Positions 11,551-23,455 of a stretch of DNA of 64,000 nucleotides are shown in pieces. The first letter of the stretch is position 1. Each line of letters opens with the position of its first letter. The position numbers and the translations under genes were made by a program. Source of the DNA: Dipteris shenzhenensis. Its lineage: Eukaryota > Polypodiophyta > Polypodiopsida > Gleicheniales. The DNA is taken from assembly GCA_047967505.1 (NCBI GenBank), contig CM106540.1; one strand, written 5' to 3'. The notes under the pieces were generated by a model. That model had not been told where the DNA came from, did no database searches, and saw nothing but the letters and a program-made list of their open reading frames with translations.

Positions 11551-12136
11551 ATACCTTGATTGAGGTATCATCTCTAATGAAATTGGCACACGAGGACAAC
11601 CGAACCAAGCCAATACCTTGATCGAGGTCTTTCATTTTAATCCACCGAACTGAGCCTATACCTTGATCGAGGTATCGTGGCAAGACACCTTTACCTCGAT
11701 CAAGGTATCGTGGCAAGTCTACATACCTCGATCGAGGTATCGTGGATAGATGACATGGGTCATGTCAAATACCATGATCGAGGTATGTGGCATCCAACAT
11801 GGCAGCTGACATACCTCGACCGAGGTACCGTGGCAAGTTCACATACCTCGATCGTGGTATGCTAGACTGATGACATGGCCACATGTCAAATACCACGATC
11901 GAGGTATGTGGCATCCGACATGTACTGCGCTGGTAGCTGACATACCTCGATCGAGGTATCGTGGCATGTCCATACCTCGATCGAGGTATGCTTGCTGCAC
12001 CGATGGGTATGTGGCATGTCAAATACCACGATCAAGGTATGTCACATCGCAAGTGGTATGCTGGACCGATGATGTATGTGGCATGTCAAACACCACGATC
12101 GAGGTACTTGGCATCAGCATACCTCGATCGTGGTAT
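11551..12136. repeat. Cluster of 14 copies of an 18-bp palindrome
   Basis: The core ATACCTCGATCGAGGTAT is a perfect 18-bp palindrome. Copies start at about 11551, 11612, 11658, 11691, 11723, 11769, 11811, 11843, 11890, 11942, 11972, 12023, 12090 and 12119. Those at 11723, 11942 and 11972 are perfect. Others are one-step variants, mainly CACGATCG or CGATCGTG on one arm. Spacers are also repeated (GTGGCATCC, GATGACATG, CATGTCAA), giving a higher-order period of about 120-133 bp with three palindromes per period. A partial copy, ACCTCGATCGAGCTCC, lies at about 12187 downstream of the TATA box. The copies are operator-like or iteron-like in arrangement; their role is unknown. Confidence 0.9.
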
Positions 12137-12138
12137 TG

Positions 12139-12310
12139 AAACCCTAAATTTTCGTATATAAAGAGAGGGACCCCCTCATTCTTCAAACCTCGATCGAGCT
12201 CCTCCTCATCGAAATCGACGAAATTGCTGGAGCGACGGAGAAGGACCGACAGAGATCGACGGAGAACGACGGAGTGACGAAGATGGACAGCAGAGCGGGA
12301 GATTCCAGAT
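12139..12310 (+). promoter_or_regulatory. Putative promoter: telo-box, TATA box and leader
   Basis: Directly after the last palindrome come AAACCCTAAA (a telo-box-like element, about 12140) and TATATAAAG (12155-12163). A CT-rich start region follows, then a leader with repeated GACGGAG units (12225-12285). The first ATG lies at about 12282 (ATGGACAGCAGAGCGGG), and its frame stops within about ten codons, just before the AT-rich repeat. This looks like a real polymerase II promoter, either of a gene whose coding part is gone or of the U3/R part of an LTR. A candidate LTR start, TGTGACACCCCC, lies at 11503, but no matching second LTR is seen. Confidence 0.5.
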
Positions 12311-12339
12311 AAGGTTTTTTAAGTGTAGCATTTTTTTTT

Positions 12340-13400
12340 GCGAAAATTTATTTAAATTTTAGTTTGTAGGAATATGTAATTTAATTATAACATATTTCAA
12401 ATTTTAAAAATGCATTTTAAAGTTTTTTAAAATTATTTTTTTTAATTACTTAAGTTTTTATTTAAATGTCAAAACATATATATTTTGTTTTTTAAAATCA
12501 TCTATTAAAAAAAGAGGGATTAAAGTAGTTTTTATGTTATTTTTTAAATTAGTGAAGTTTTTAATTAAATATAAAAACGTTTAAATTTTGTTTTTAGAAA
12601 TCATCTATTAAAAAAAAGAAAACAAGAGTTTAAAGTAGTTTTTATCTTGTTTTTGCAGTTAGTGAAATTTTAAATTAAATGTCAAAATGCATATATTTTG
12701 TATTTTAAAATCATCTTTTTTTTTTTTAAGTAGCTTTTATGTTATTTTTTAAATTAGTAAATTTTTTATTTAAATATAAATATGATTCAGTTTTGTTTTT
12801 AAAAATAAACTTTTAAAAAAAAGAAAACAAGAGTTGAAAGTAGTTTTTATATTATTTTTCAAATTAGTGAAGTTTTTATTTAAAATGTGAAAACATATAT
12901 ATTTTGTTTTTTTTAATCATCTATTAAAAAAAACAAAGATTAAAGTAGTTTTATGTTATTTTTCAAATTAGTGAATTTTTTATTTAAATAAAAAAACGTT
13001 TAAATTTTATTTTTAAAAATCATCTTTTTTAAAAAAAGAAAATAAGAGTTTAAAGTAGATTTTATATTATTTAAGTTAGTGAAGTTTTTATTTAAATGTC
13101 AAAACATATCTACTTTGTTTTCTTAAATCATCTATTTTAAAAAAAAGATATTAAATTAGTTTTTATGTTATTTTTTAAATTAGTAAAGTTTTTAATTAAA
13201 TATAAAAACGTTTAAATTTTGTTGTTAGAAATCATCTATAAAAAAAAAAGAAAATAAGAGTTTAAAGTAGCTTTTATATTATTTTTCAAGTTAGCGATGT
13301 TTTTATTTAAATGTCAAAACGTATATATTTTGTTTTTTAAAATCATCTATTTTGTTTATTTTAAAGAAGAGATTAAAGTAGTTTTTATATTATTTTTCAA
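12340..13400. repeat. AT-rich 110-bp tandem repeat in 220-bp dimers
   Basis: The landmark TAAAGTAGTTTTTAT recurs near 12521, 12631, 12724, 12833, 12941, 13051, 13151, 13261 and 13373, a period of about 110 bp. Two monomer types alternate. One contains TCAAAACATATATATTTTG, the other ATAAAAACGTTTAAATTTTG. The true repeat is therefore a dimer of about 220 bp with roughly five copies. Nearly all of the sequence is A/T with poly-A and poly-T runs. It begins about 180 bp after the TATA box. Confidence 0.85.
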
Positions 13401-14389
13401 ATTAGGGAAGTGTAGCTTCTTTAACACAAAGTTTGAAATTTCTTTGAAAATGAAATAAGATTAAGGATGTACATCTAAATCCCTTTTTCAATAACACCGT
13501 TAAATAACTATTGTGTGTGCATTTTCCATTGAAGAGTAGAGCAACTTAGAGCATGTAGGGAGTGCATGTGTTGCATTTGCAACATAGCACTGTTGTAGGC
13601 ATAGCCACACATTTGGCCCATCTACCGTTAGGTGCATAGGATGATCCCAACGACATCCTACCTCATCAAGGAGTACGTGACTAAGTGTAATCAATCAAAC
13701 AAATAGGATGATTTGAACAACACATTCGCCTACACATCATTTTCAAATCATATGGTGCGAGAGGTTGATGCAAGGAGAGGGTCGATCATGTGGCTAGCAA
13801 TCCCTTTAGGTGGCACGTGAAACTATAGAAATATGGAACTAGGGAAGGTTGTAGATCTATGTATTAAATTGTCAAACATCTATAGATTTAAAGAAATTTA
13901 TTTAAAATACTTACCATTCACTTAAAGTGCACCAAATTAGTTTGGTCATCAGTGAATGCACTTGAAGAAAACGAGCCCATATGGGAAATAGTGAAATTAA
14001 CAATTTGAGGATGATCTTGATTCAAAACCAAAGTAGGTCAACTTGAAGGGTCAAACATTCTTGGTTTCAGATGGCAACCAGGCTAAAGGCATCAACATAG
14101 GTACCTTCTTTTGCTTTCAATCTATGCAATGTTTCTTTGCTACCATAAGTATTTTCTTCCCCCCATTGGACACTTACAATGTCCTAGCTTATAGTATATG
14201 CAAACTCCCCACATTGACACATCTGAGTGAGCTGCAAGTTCTTGCAGTCCAAGAACTAATAGGAGGGAGATGTGTTGCTTGTAGTTGTCGAGATAAACGG
14301 GTATCATTCCACTTGATTGTGAGTGTTGTGCAATCATCTCACCCATCTCATCTCCATGTGTAGGCTTGCCACATATGTATAGATGTGTG

Positions 14390-14433
<44 letters not shown>

Positions 14434-16949
14434 ATACATTCTGCATGTCCCACACATAATAGTGCATGACATCTTCATGATACAAACATTTGGCACAACA
14501 AATAGAGACGTGCTCATGTCTTACTTTGCCAACAAGGACAAAAGACCAGTGGTGGAAACCAAGGAGAGGAGTGGGTCCACTAAGGCTTGGTACAACTTTC
14601 CCATGGTTATTCTTGCACAATTTGTTTTTAGGGTAAGTGCCTTAGAGATATCTATTAACTTGCATGGAAACGATTTGTAAAAGCCACATTCTATCTTAAG
14701 AACTTGCAAGTGGTTCTTGTGTAGGAGAAGTACCAATGTAAATAAGGAGGAAATGGACAAAGTGGACATCTTGTCCTTGGCAATAGAGGAGTGCGAGAAG
14801 ATGAAAGACAAAGTATTGGAGGTAGTAGAAGAAAAGGTGAAGGCTAGAAGACAAGGTGAAGGCTAAAGGATATAAGATCCAATCCATTGCCAACCTAGCC
14901 AATGGAAAGGGATTCTTGAACATTTTGTTCTCCATAAATTGGGAGCTAAACACAAAGATCATTATGGAGGACAAGATTAATATGCTAAGCTCGGCCAAGT
15001 TACCTCTAGAGAAGTATATTTCCATGGAGTCTCATATTTTATTACTCTGCAACCACCATGGAATGCTTGAATAATGGTTTTTCTAATGGCAAGAAAAAGG
15101 AGGTGTTGCACATGCATTAGCAATGTAGCACTAAAGATGAAGCTTGGCATGCTAAGAGATAATAAGGAATGGAGATGTTATATATCCAAGGAGACTTATT
15201 AGTCTCAAATGATGGAGCAAGCCTATGAGTTGATTGAGCATGTTGATCCAGATGTTGATGTGCTCACCATACAAGTCCCATGAGAGGAAATGAAATATTT
15301 TAGAGCTTTGGTGCCAGCTACACTTCTAGGATATAGATTTGGAAATAGTACCTAACATGAAGAGCTCAACACCTAAGGTACAAGAAACCAAAGATACTTA
15401 TGTTTAAGTGTCGCCTAGTGTACATGTAATGTTAGATGCAAGTTTTCTCTCCATTTGCTCATTACATGGATGTAAGTGCTAGTTTATAAATTATGTGAAT
15501 GGCTTGTAGGTGGTTTCACAAGGTTGTGGATAAGGATAGGCTCAATGAGATACCACAAGAGTGTAATGATTGGGTTCTCAAGAAAGGGCCCCTAGTTGGA
15601 GGTGGAGAGATGCCAGTGGTGGTTGGACTGCTCAGTGAACAAAGTCCCTCTCACTAACAAGAAGCTACATGAAGGTATGTCTATCTTGTTACAACTCAAG
15701 TAATGCATGTGTGTGCCATTTGTATATCAAGCCATGCAATGGAGCTCACCCTTATCTTTGTGCATGCTAGAATTTATGACCTAGATGCATTCATTGTTGG
15801 GAAAGAAGATAGGCTTTTGGTTCCACCACAAAGAAGGAGAGATGCATGCATGATGAGGGCAAGATGACTTTGGACTTTAAAAGTGGCCCTTGTGGTGAAG
15901 ACATTGTGTCTCTCTTGATAAAGGCGATGTCATGTTGGCTCTTTTCTTAAAGCCCTTGGAGCCCTTGACCCAGATGCGAAAAAGAGGGTCTTAATCTATG
16001 CAATTTTCTCAATATATTTGAACTCTTGCAATCATGGTTTAGAAGATGATAATTATAGTATGTTCATGGGTTCTTTATCTTATATTGAGATCAAGATTGC
16101 ATTATCTTCCTTGATTTTATAGGATAGGTTTTCATTTTATAGTATGTTGTTTGTGACTCGTCTTTACTAATAGTTCATTATGGTTTTGGAACAATGTTTG
16201 GGGACTACAACATTCCTTCTTACTTAGAGTAGGAGATACTAGAGATAGTGGGGCAAAGTACATATGATTGTCCAAGGGAGGTTATTCTAGATTATTTTAT
16301 TATTCCATAGAGATTATGATAGATCAGTTTATTGTTGTAGAATAATGCCTGTGTGTTGTATTTTTTTAAAAAAACTTTATTGTAACATTCCTTCTTACTT
16401 ACAATAGAAAATGCTTAAGAAGTGGGATGAAGAATATATGCTTCAGCTAGTGTGCTAAAGGAGATATTCTTGTTCAAGGGAGATTGACATATTATTTTAT
16501 TAGTTCGGAATGATGTTTGGGGTTATAAATTCTATTTCTTTTATTAATGCAACATTCTACTTTACATACATGAAATGTCTCGACATGCCTTTGTCTCCGA
16601 GAGCCATCGATGTGCTACTTTTCTAGAGCCCTTTTTCTTCCATTCCTTGAGCGGTCACTTGTCTGTCATCTTGGATTTAATGACCAATGTGTACTTATTG
16701 ATGGTGACAATCATCCCATTCCTCACTAACTCACTGATAGAATGCACATTCATGCACAAGTCAAAGACATGGAGAACATTAGTCAATACCGTATGGCATA
16801 CAAAGCTTTCCATAGAGAACATCAATCACTCAGAAACATTGGCCTAGAATATGCTTGCTCACCTACTGTGCTCATCTAAGTCACTAAAAGCTCCCTAAAA
16901 ACTATGACCGCATAGGTCTGCTCGCCTAAATCTATGACCAATCTCCTAG
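13401..16949. other. Unassigned region with a (TG)n microsatellite
   Basis: I recognise no gene here. A (TG)n tract of about 40 bp occupies about 14390-14431. Plus-strand open segments at 14517-14680 and 14730-15230 (containing EEMDKVDILSLAIEECEKMKDK and MMEQAYELIEHVDPDVDVLT) look like decayed coding sequence of an unknown protein and are broken by stops and frame changes. The last few hundred bases (from about 16575) probably lead into the copia fragment that follows. Confidence 0.3.
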
Positions 16950-17945
16950 GTTCAGTCACCAAAACATTTTTCCCATTTGGACACTATGAAAGAGATTGTC
17001 GCAAGAAGTAGTATGACCAAGGAGGTTAGTCTAGTAGCAATAGAGGGAATTTCCATGGAAGAGGAAATCATCGTGGTGGACACCCAAGTCACAATCATTA
17101 TGCCATTGGACCTCAAACAATATATCTTTCAAGTAAGATGTGTAGAAGATTGACACAGCGTACATTGACATTGGTTGTGATTTAAAAGGGGAATGTAGCT
17201 ATCAAGTTGATCAAGACCATTGTTACATCAACAGTGGTGCATCATCACACATGACAAAGCATCAGGAATGGTTTATTAGACATGAAGCCACTAGAAGGAT
17301 AGAAGAATGTTATCTACACTATAGGTATCACACTGAATCTAGTTCAAGGGAAAGGCATTGTCCCTATGAACAATTTCACTAGTCTGAAAGGATTGGTGAA
17401 AGATGTACTCTATGTTCCAAAGCTCAGTATGAACCTCTTGTCAATTGGGTTAATTATAGAACACAAATATTGAATCATCTTTAATGGATATGAATGCACA
17501 ATCAGTCATAAATCTAGAGGATATCAACTAGTGGAAAAAGCAATTAAGGAAGGTTTCTTGTTTAGAATGCTAACTTCACTACTAGAATTGCATGCCATGA
17601 TAGCTCAACAGCAACCAATGCCACTTTCCGCAGTATAGCATAAGAGATATGGCCATGTTAATTTCAAAAGTATAATGCAATTAACAATCAAAATTTGGCA
17701 CTTGGCATTCTAAAACTTCAATTTCTAGGAAAACTTTACAAAGCATGTTGCTTCAGTAAACAAAAGAGAACCAATTTTGGCAAAAGCACCTCTCGAGCAA
17801 GAGGTATTCTTGATTTGATACATATAGATGTAAGGGGTTATGCACAGACCCACAACATTAATGGTTCACTGTACTACTTGAATTTCATCAATGACTACAA
17901 CAGATATTGTTGGCCTTATTTTTTAAAACAGAATCTTGGCTAACA
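16950..17945 (+). pseudogene. Copia gag-protease-integrase fragment, truncated
   Basis: Several frames together show the order of a Ty1/copia polyprotein. A zinc-knuckle remnant GHYERDC (about 16978; its first two cysteines are lost) is followed by an RG-rich linker, RGNFHGRGNHRGGHP (about 17043). Next come a protease motif reading NSGASSHMT (about 17233; the catalytic Asp is replaced by Asn), YVPKLSMNLLS (about 17411), and the GAG-pre-integrase RYGHVN (about 17643) with Cys residues of the HHCC finger at about 17748. The integrase core begins with LIHIDVRG and FINDYNRYCW (17815-17920). It then ends abruptly near 17945, so the catalytic integrase, RT and RNase H are missing. It belongs to neither of the two copia families at 37-64 kb. 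No LTR was found. Confidence 0.8.
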
Positions 17946-20900
17946 CATCCAACTTTGAACATGGCATACGTGCTCTCCGCTTCAACCACATGCCATCCCA
18001 AAGAACTTACTTCTCACAAGGGAACACAATATCACCAGCATAGTTTGCATACAAGTTTAGATTCCCTATAATTGCTATAATTTATTTGCACAGCTCAGCT
18101 GACCAATGTTCATTTGTAACACTCCTTAAATAAGAGTGAAAAAGCATTACATCTTTCCTTTTGCTTATTCTTTTCACAATGCTTTCTTTGAAAGCATAAC
18201 AAAGCATCATCTAGCTTGAGCTTTTGAAATTCTATCATCCATGCAAGAAACCATTGAAATTACTTCTCTTTGGATATGCACAAATGCCGCCTTCCGTACC
18301 TACACCTATACCAGATAATGCATGCCAAGGACTCCAAGAAAATTCAAACAATGCTGAAACATAACACATCAAGAAATATATCCCCCCGCCTTTGCCGATG
18401 CCATATTCAATACTAGTATATCCTCACATGCACACCAAAAATCCAAGAAGAACATAGGCAATGCTAAAGAATAGTACGGCAACAATGGAATAGCAACATA
18501 AAACAACACAGATAAGTGCACAAACACTAGAAAACAATAGTGTTGAATCACTAGCTTAGCATCACGAAACTATGTTGACTAATCGTAAAATAATTCTTTA
18601 AACAAAATCCAATGGAAACATGAGACATAAGAACCTATATATTTGATCCCCATAGCTCCAAAATTTCACTTTCAAATCGTCGATCCCTAAAAATGCATAG
18701 AGTAATGATCTCGTACAAAAAACATATACAACTGTGTAGCAAGAAATAAGACCACCTTTTTAAAGCACCCACAACTAATGCTCATAATTTCAAAGTTGGT
18801 GTTCCACACTAACTAGACTAATGCCCATAATTTCAAAGTTGGTGTTCTACAAAACCTATTCCCCAAAAAGCGCAAACATTACATATCCTAATGCTAGAAG
18901 CCTATAACTGGCACATGCCTATTGCCACAAAAGAACCTAAGCTTTTTCTTTGGCACATATGGAACAAGTTGATTTTTGGCATTTACAAAGGTAGGTGCCC
19001 CCCATCCAGCATACTTTCTCACTGATGTCCATTGTTTTAACAACACCGAGGTGGAACATGCTTGCAATGATCAAGAAATATATCTTGCAAAGGTATGTAT
19101 CCCATGGAAGTGTCCCACATTTAAAGAAAGCTTCTCTTTCTCAGCATCATAAATTGAGGGTAGCCCTCAACCATGTGCTCAGCTATAATATGAGGCACAT
19201 CCTCAAAGCGCCCACTGGCAAATCCCCTCAGCACCACGCAAGAACTTAAACAAATCACATATAGAGCCCTTTAAATCCTCCCATCCTAGTGGAGGAAAAG
19301 ATGGAAGTGCTACAACATAATCATCAATCTCTCCTACATCCATAGGATGCTCTCAAATCAGAGAAGAATATTCTTTTGTCTCCATATTTTGTATTGCAAC
19401 CAAATTCACAAAATAAGGTTTATGGACAAAGCAAAGCACATGTTAAAAATAATTAATCTCTTCAATTTCACAAAATGATATCTCAAACACATAAGATCTT
19501 GCACCCTATATCTCTTAGAATTATGCTAAGCATAACAAATTGTCATTTGTGAGTCCCCACATAGCCATCCCATCCCTTGCCCAACACAAAACCCCAAAAA
19601 GCCTAAACAATGCACCAAAAATAAATCATTATAATCCACATACAAGCAATTGATGTTTCCCTAACTAACAACTTTCCAAGCCTCATTCCCAAAACCATGA
19701 CCACTCCATTTACACAAGGCAATCATTTTTTTGCTACACTTGCATATGCACATTCTCAGTGTGTATAACATCACACTTGATATATTATGGAATATCAATA
19801 TCCCCAAACTCCATTCCATTAGCCCTTACAAATAAAAATCCATGGAAGGAACATAAGTAAAAAGACTAAATCTGGAAGCCTAAGATTGCAACATAGCTAG
19901 CGCCATCGAAGAACCTAAGCTTCTCCTTAGGCAGGTAATGAACAAAAAGGTTCTCATGATGCACCAAGTATGGTCCATCCCAACTCATGTATGAGTAACT
20001 TATATCTATCCACTTGACAAGTCCCAAGGCACAAATAATGGTCATCGTATTCAGATATGGCCTTGTCTCAAAGCCCCTCTTGATATCATCTCCTTGAAAA
20101 ACAAGCACCTCCCTCGAAGGCAAAGAGTGCAAGTAGGGGAGGTCCTTCAAAAGATACAAAGTTAAAACCAAATCCATGCCACAACTGTGCTTAGCAAAAG
20201 GCTTTTACATTGGTACCACTACTATCTCTTGCCATTTAAAAAAAAGGATAAATTAATATGCAAAATATATACAACAAACAAACAAAATTCCCCTAAGTAC
20301 ATGGCTACCAAATAAATCTCTCATTCACGAAATTCATGTGTAAGCGAAGATCACACAAACAAATTCCATGTCTTTCCAAATCGAAATGCAACCTCAAATA
20401 AAATCCTAATTCCAAGTTCCTTTCCAATTTAGATATGCTATAGAATTTAAATAATCACGCAATTTAATACACCACCAACCATGAAGCAAACATGGCCATG
20501 AATTCTAATTTCCCATAATTTATGCCACACGGCCCTTTTTATTTCCCACCCGCCACTAGCACAGGAATGCAATGGCTTATGCAAAACCATTTCCATGATT
20601 TGCCTTGCTATGCTTTACTAGGTAGGCCCAATCAATGTGGCATTTCAACCCCATAATTCCCCATCCACATTGAACTAAATGCCTTGCCACCATTGTCATT
20701 GAAACCAAATCAACGTAGATGGAAAATCAAAATAGAAACTGCTACAAAATCCAATGGCCCATGATAAAGTCCTATGCTCACTCCATGTATTTTTTTCAAA
20801 CCCCTTACAAAGTTTACAAACATGTATAGCCACCTTTTCGAAACAGTCTACAAATACCTACCCTCCCCCACCCCCTCCTCCAAAAAAAATAAAATGGAAA

Positions 20901-21170
20901 TCTCATCCCCATAGTTTGTCTTCGTAGATAGATCCACTCACTCTAGCACCTCGTGCTTTAATTTTCCACGCTCTTTATAATGAATCCATTGTCATCGTTG
21001 TCGTTGGAACTAAATTCAAAAGGATGGAAATTTAAAATGCAGACCACCACAAAGTTCAACAGCCACAACTCTTTTTTAAGTATATACATCTTCGCTGCAT
21101 TCGATTAAGCTAAAGCCCAAACAAACCTCCAAATATATATATATAATAATGCAACCTTCAAATTTCATTG
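17946..21170. other. Degenerate DNA with weak minus-strand coding remnants
   Basis: No recognisable gene. A minus-strand open frame at 19866-20177 (103 codons) contains DLPYLHSLPSREVLVFQGDD and YLPKEKLRFFDGASYVAI. Related peptide fragments (WMGGTYL and a KEKA..V stretch) can be read on the minus strand at about 18890-19050. At about 19080-19240 another fragment reads FLRGAEGICQWAL on the minus strand. These may be pieces of one duplicated protein-coding sequence that I cannot name. The remainder is AT-rich with no other structure noted. Confidence 0.25.
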
Positions 21171-21179
21171 AATTCTCAT

Positions 21180-22260
21180 CATTGTGTTTTTCGTATGCCC
21201 CCCTTGAAAATCCTCATAAAAGCACTTCAAAGCACACGGCACATATATTTGAGAACTGCATGCAATAAAAGAAACACCCACGAACCCCCCACACCATTTG
21301 AGAAACCCCTCTCAAAGTACAATAGAATATACATATTTTATTCTCTAAAAAGTATCACATTGACATCTTGATCCCTTTTAAAGGACTCACAACTTCCAAT
21401 ACTATTTCACCAAACCCTATTCTAAAGTACAAGATTTCATATTTTCCTTTATCCCAAACCACACATCACACATACTCAAAAAAAACACTCCCACAAAATC
21501 AAAAGCTCCACATAATGAAAAGCATACACACCTTATTCTCAAAAGAAATAGCATACTCACATACACACACCTCGAACCCACATCCAAAGATTTGACTAAC
21601 CAAATCACTTGCATTATCCATATGCCATCTAAGAAAATCCTCACAGGAGTACTCCAAAGCACACGACATATTTATTTAGAAAAAAGCACCCCAAAGCGAA
21701 CCATTCAATTCCATCGCATTGTCCATATGCTATGTGAGCAAACCCTCATGGGAGAACTCCCAAGCACATGGCACATATTGTTAGAAGATGTGTTCCCCAA
21801 AGAAAATTAATGAAAAATACCTTGAACTCACGTCCAAACATTTGACTAACCAAACCCCTCACATTGTCCATATGCCATATGAGCAAACCCTCACGGGAGT
21901 ACTCCAAAGCACACAGCATATATATTTAGAAGATGCATCCACTAAAAGCATTATCCATATGCCATCTGAGCAAACCCTCACAAGAGTACCCAAAAGCACA
22001 TAGTACATATATATGGAAGATGCGCCCACCAAAGCAAATCAATGAATACATACCTCGGGCCCACATCCAAACCGTTACACCTGACCAACCAAATCCCTTG
22101 CATTGCCCATATGCCATCTGAGCAAGCCCCAATGGGAGTACTCCAAAGCACACTGCATGTATATTTAAAAGATGCACCCACCCCCTCGCATTACCCATCT
22201 AAGCAAACCTCAATGGGAGTAATCCTAAGCACATGTCACATATATTTAGAAAATGCATCC
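21180..22260. repeat. Imperfect tandem repeat with GAGTACTCCAAAGCACA core
   Basis: About seven degenerate units recur near 21190, 21618, 21724, 21868, 21953, 22108 and 22190. Each has the order CCATATGCCATCTGAGCAAA, then CCTCACGGGAGTACTCC, then AAAGCACA, CACATATATTTAGAAGATG and a C-rich end. Spacing varies between about 80 and 160 bp because some units carry an extra segment with ACCTTGAACTCACGTCCAAA-like sequence. Plus-strand open frames reading QTLTGVLQSTRHIYLED are repeat artefacts. Confidence 0.75.
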
Positions 22261-22912
22261 TCTAAAACAGACCACCAACCTTTGCATCGACACGATCCAA
22301 TCTATGATCCCAAAAGAAACTTTCATGGAAATTTCCAATCTCTTAGAAATTCTCCCCCAAATGTATAATAAAACATCCATTTACATATTTGAGATATTAT
22401 CAACCTTGCAAATTTTTATGCCATTTCAATGGTCACCCATCTTACTTTAAGTAATTTTTACATTCATAAGACCAAGAAAATTTTACTTGCCTTTACATTA
22501 AGAAGTTTCATTAAAATACTTTCTTGAAATAAATCCTAGTAATAATTACATGACCAAACCACAAGCAAAACTTAGGCGTGAAGAAAACTATAGCATCCAC
22601 TAAAACAAACTACCAATCTTTACATTCGACAGGATCCAATCTAGGATCCCAAAAGAAACTCTCTTGGAAATTCCTAATCTCTTGGAAGTTCTCCCCTAAA
22701 ACGTATAATAAAACATATGTTTACATATTTGAGATATTATCAACCTTGCAAATTTTTATCCTAGCCTTTCTTTAGTTTAGCATGGAATTATACTGTCAAC
22801 TGCTTTTTTAGCATGGTATTTCAATGGGGATGGAATCTCAATGGTCATCCACATTACTTTATGTAATTTTAAAATTCAGAAGACCAACTAAATTTTACTT
22901 GCCCATACATAT
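22253..22912. repeat. Segmental tandem duplication, about 340-bp offset
   Basis: The block at 22253-22500 is repeated at about 22590-22912. Shared stretches include ATCCCAAAAGAAACT, TTCTCCCC, GTATAATAAAACAT, ACATATTTGAGATATTATC and CTTGCAAATTTTTAT, and both end in ATTTTACTTGCC. The second copy carries about 70 extra bases after TTTTTATCCTAG. It directly follows the preceding repeat array and may be part of the same structure. Confidence 0.75.
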
Positions 22913-22951
22913 CTTGCATGGCCTTACAAAGAGAAAGAGATAGAGAGACAT

Positions 22952-23450
22952 TGTTATATGTGGAGCTTGATCTTTTTTCAGAGATTGTCTTTTGACCGTG
23001 TTTTGGACCCAGGTGTGTTTGTACCTACTCCATGAAGGAGGAGTTGGGGGGGGAAATGATACCTTAGTATTGTCGCCGAGGGGATTCCAAGGGTTTCTGG
23101 CAACATGCCTTAGGTCCCCCTTGTGGCAAGGGTCCGGGGGCAATACCCCAAAAGCAAAAAATACATGAAAATTTGTGCATGAGTTGATCATGAATTGTGT
23201 GGTCGAATTTGTAAGATAAGGGTGTGGCTCACATAGCAGGAGAGCAATGGATATACTAACTATATCTTCTCACTTGCTGGGTAAGAAAAACATAGGACTG
23301 ATTGTTTCTCCATGGACATAGCCCACACTGGGTGAACCACGTATATCGGCGGTGTCTCTCTATCTCTTCCATTCCGTGTGCTTTCTATATTGTGTAGTTT
23401 ACGCATTCTGCTTCTCATATTGTTGCTCAATTATCGTGTTGCTCCTAATA
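22952..23450 (+). mobile_element. Solo LTR with GACAT target duplications
   Basis: The 499-bp segment begins TGTTATATG and ends CTCCTAATA. It is flanked on both sides by GACAT (22947-22951 and 23451-23455), the 5-bp target duplication of an LTR-retrotransposon insertion. The 3' part contains ACATAGCCCACACTGGGTG and AACCACGTA, the stretch typical of the R/U5 end of plant copia LTRs. The last bases TAATA suggest a C-to-T change in an original TAACA, complementary to the TGTTA start. There is no primer-binding site downstream and no polypurine tract upstream, so the interior was lost by LTR-LTR recombination. Confidence 0.75.
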
Positions 23451-23455
23451 GACAT

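Noticed and set aside
11551-12136. CRISPR-like array
   Set aside because: The spacers are themselves repeated and of unequal length, the repeats are palindromic operator-like sites, and the window is eukaryotic.
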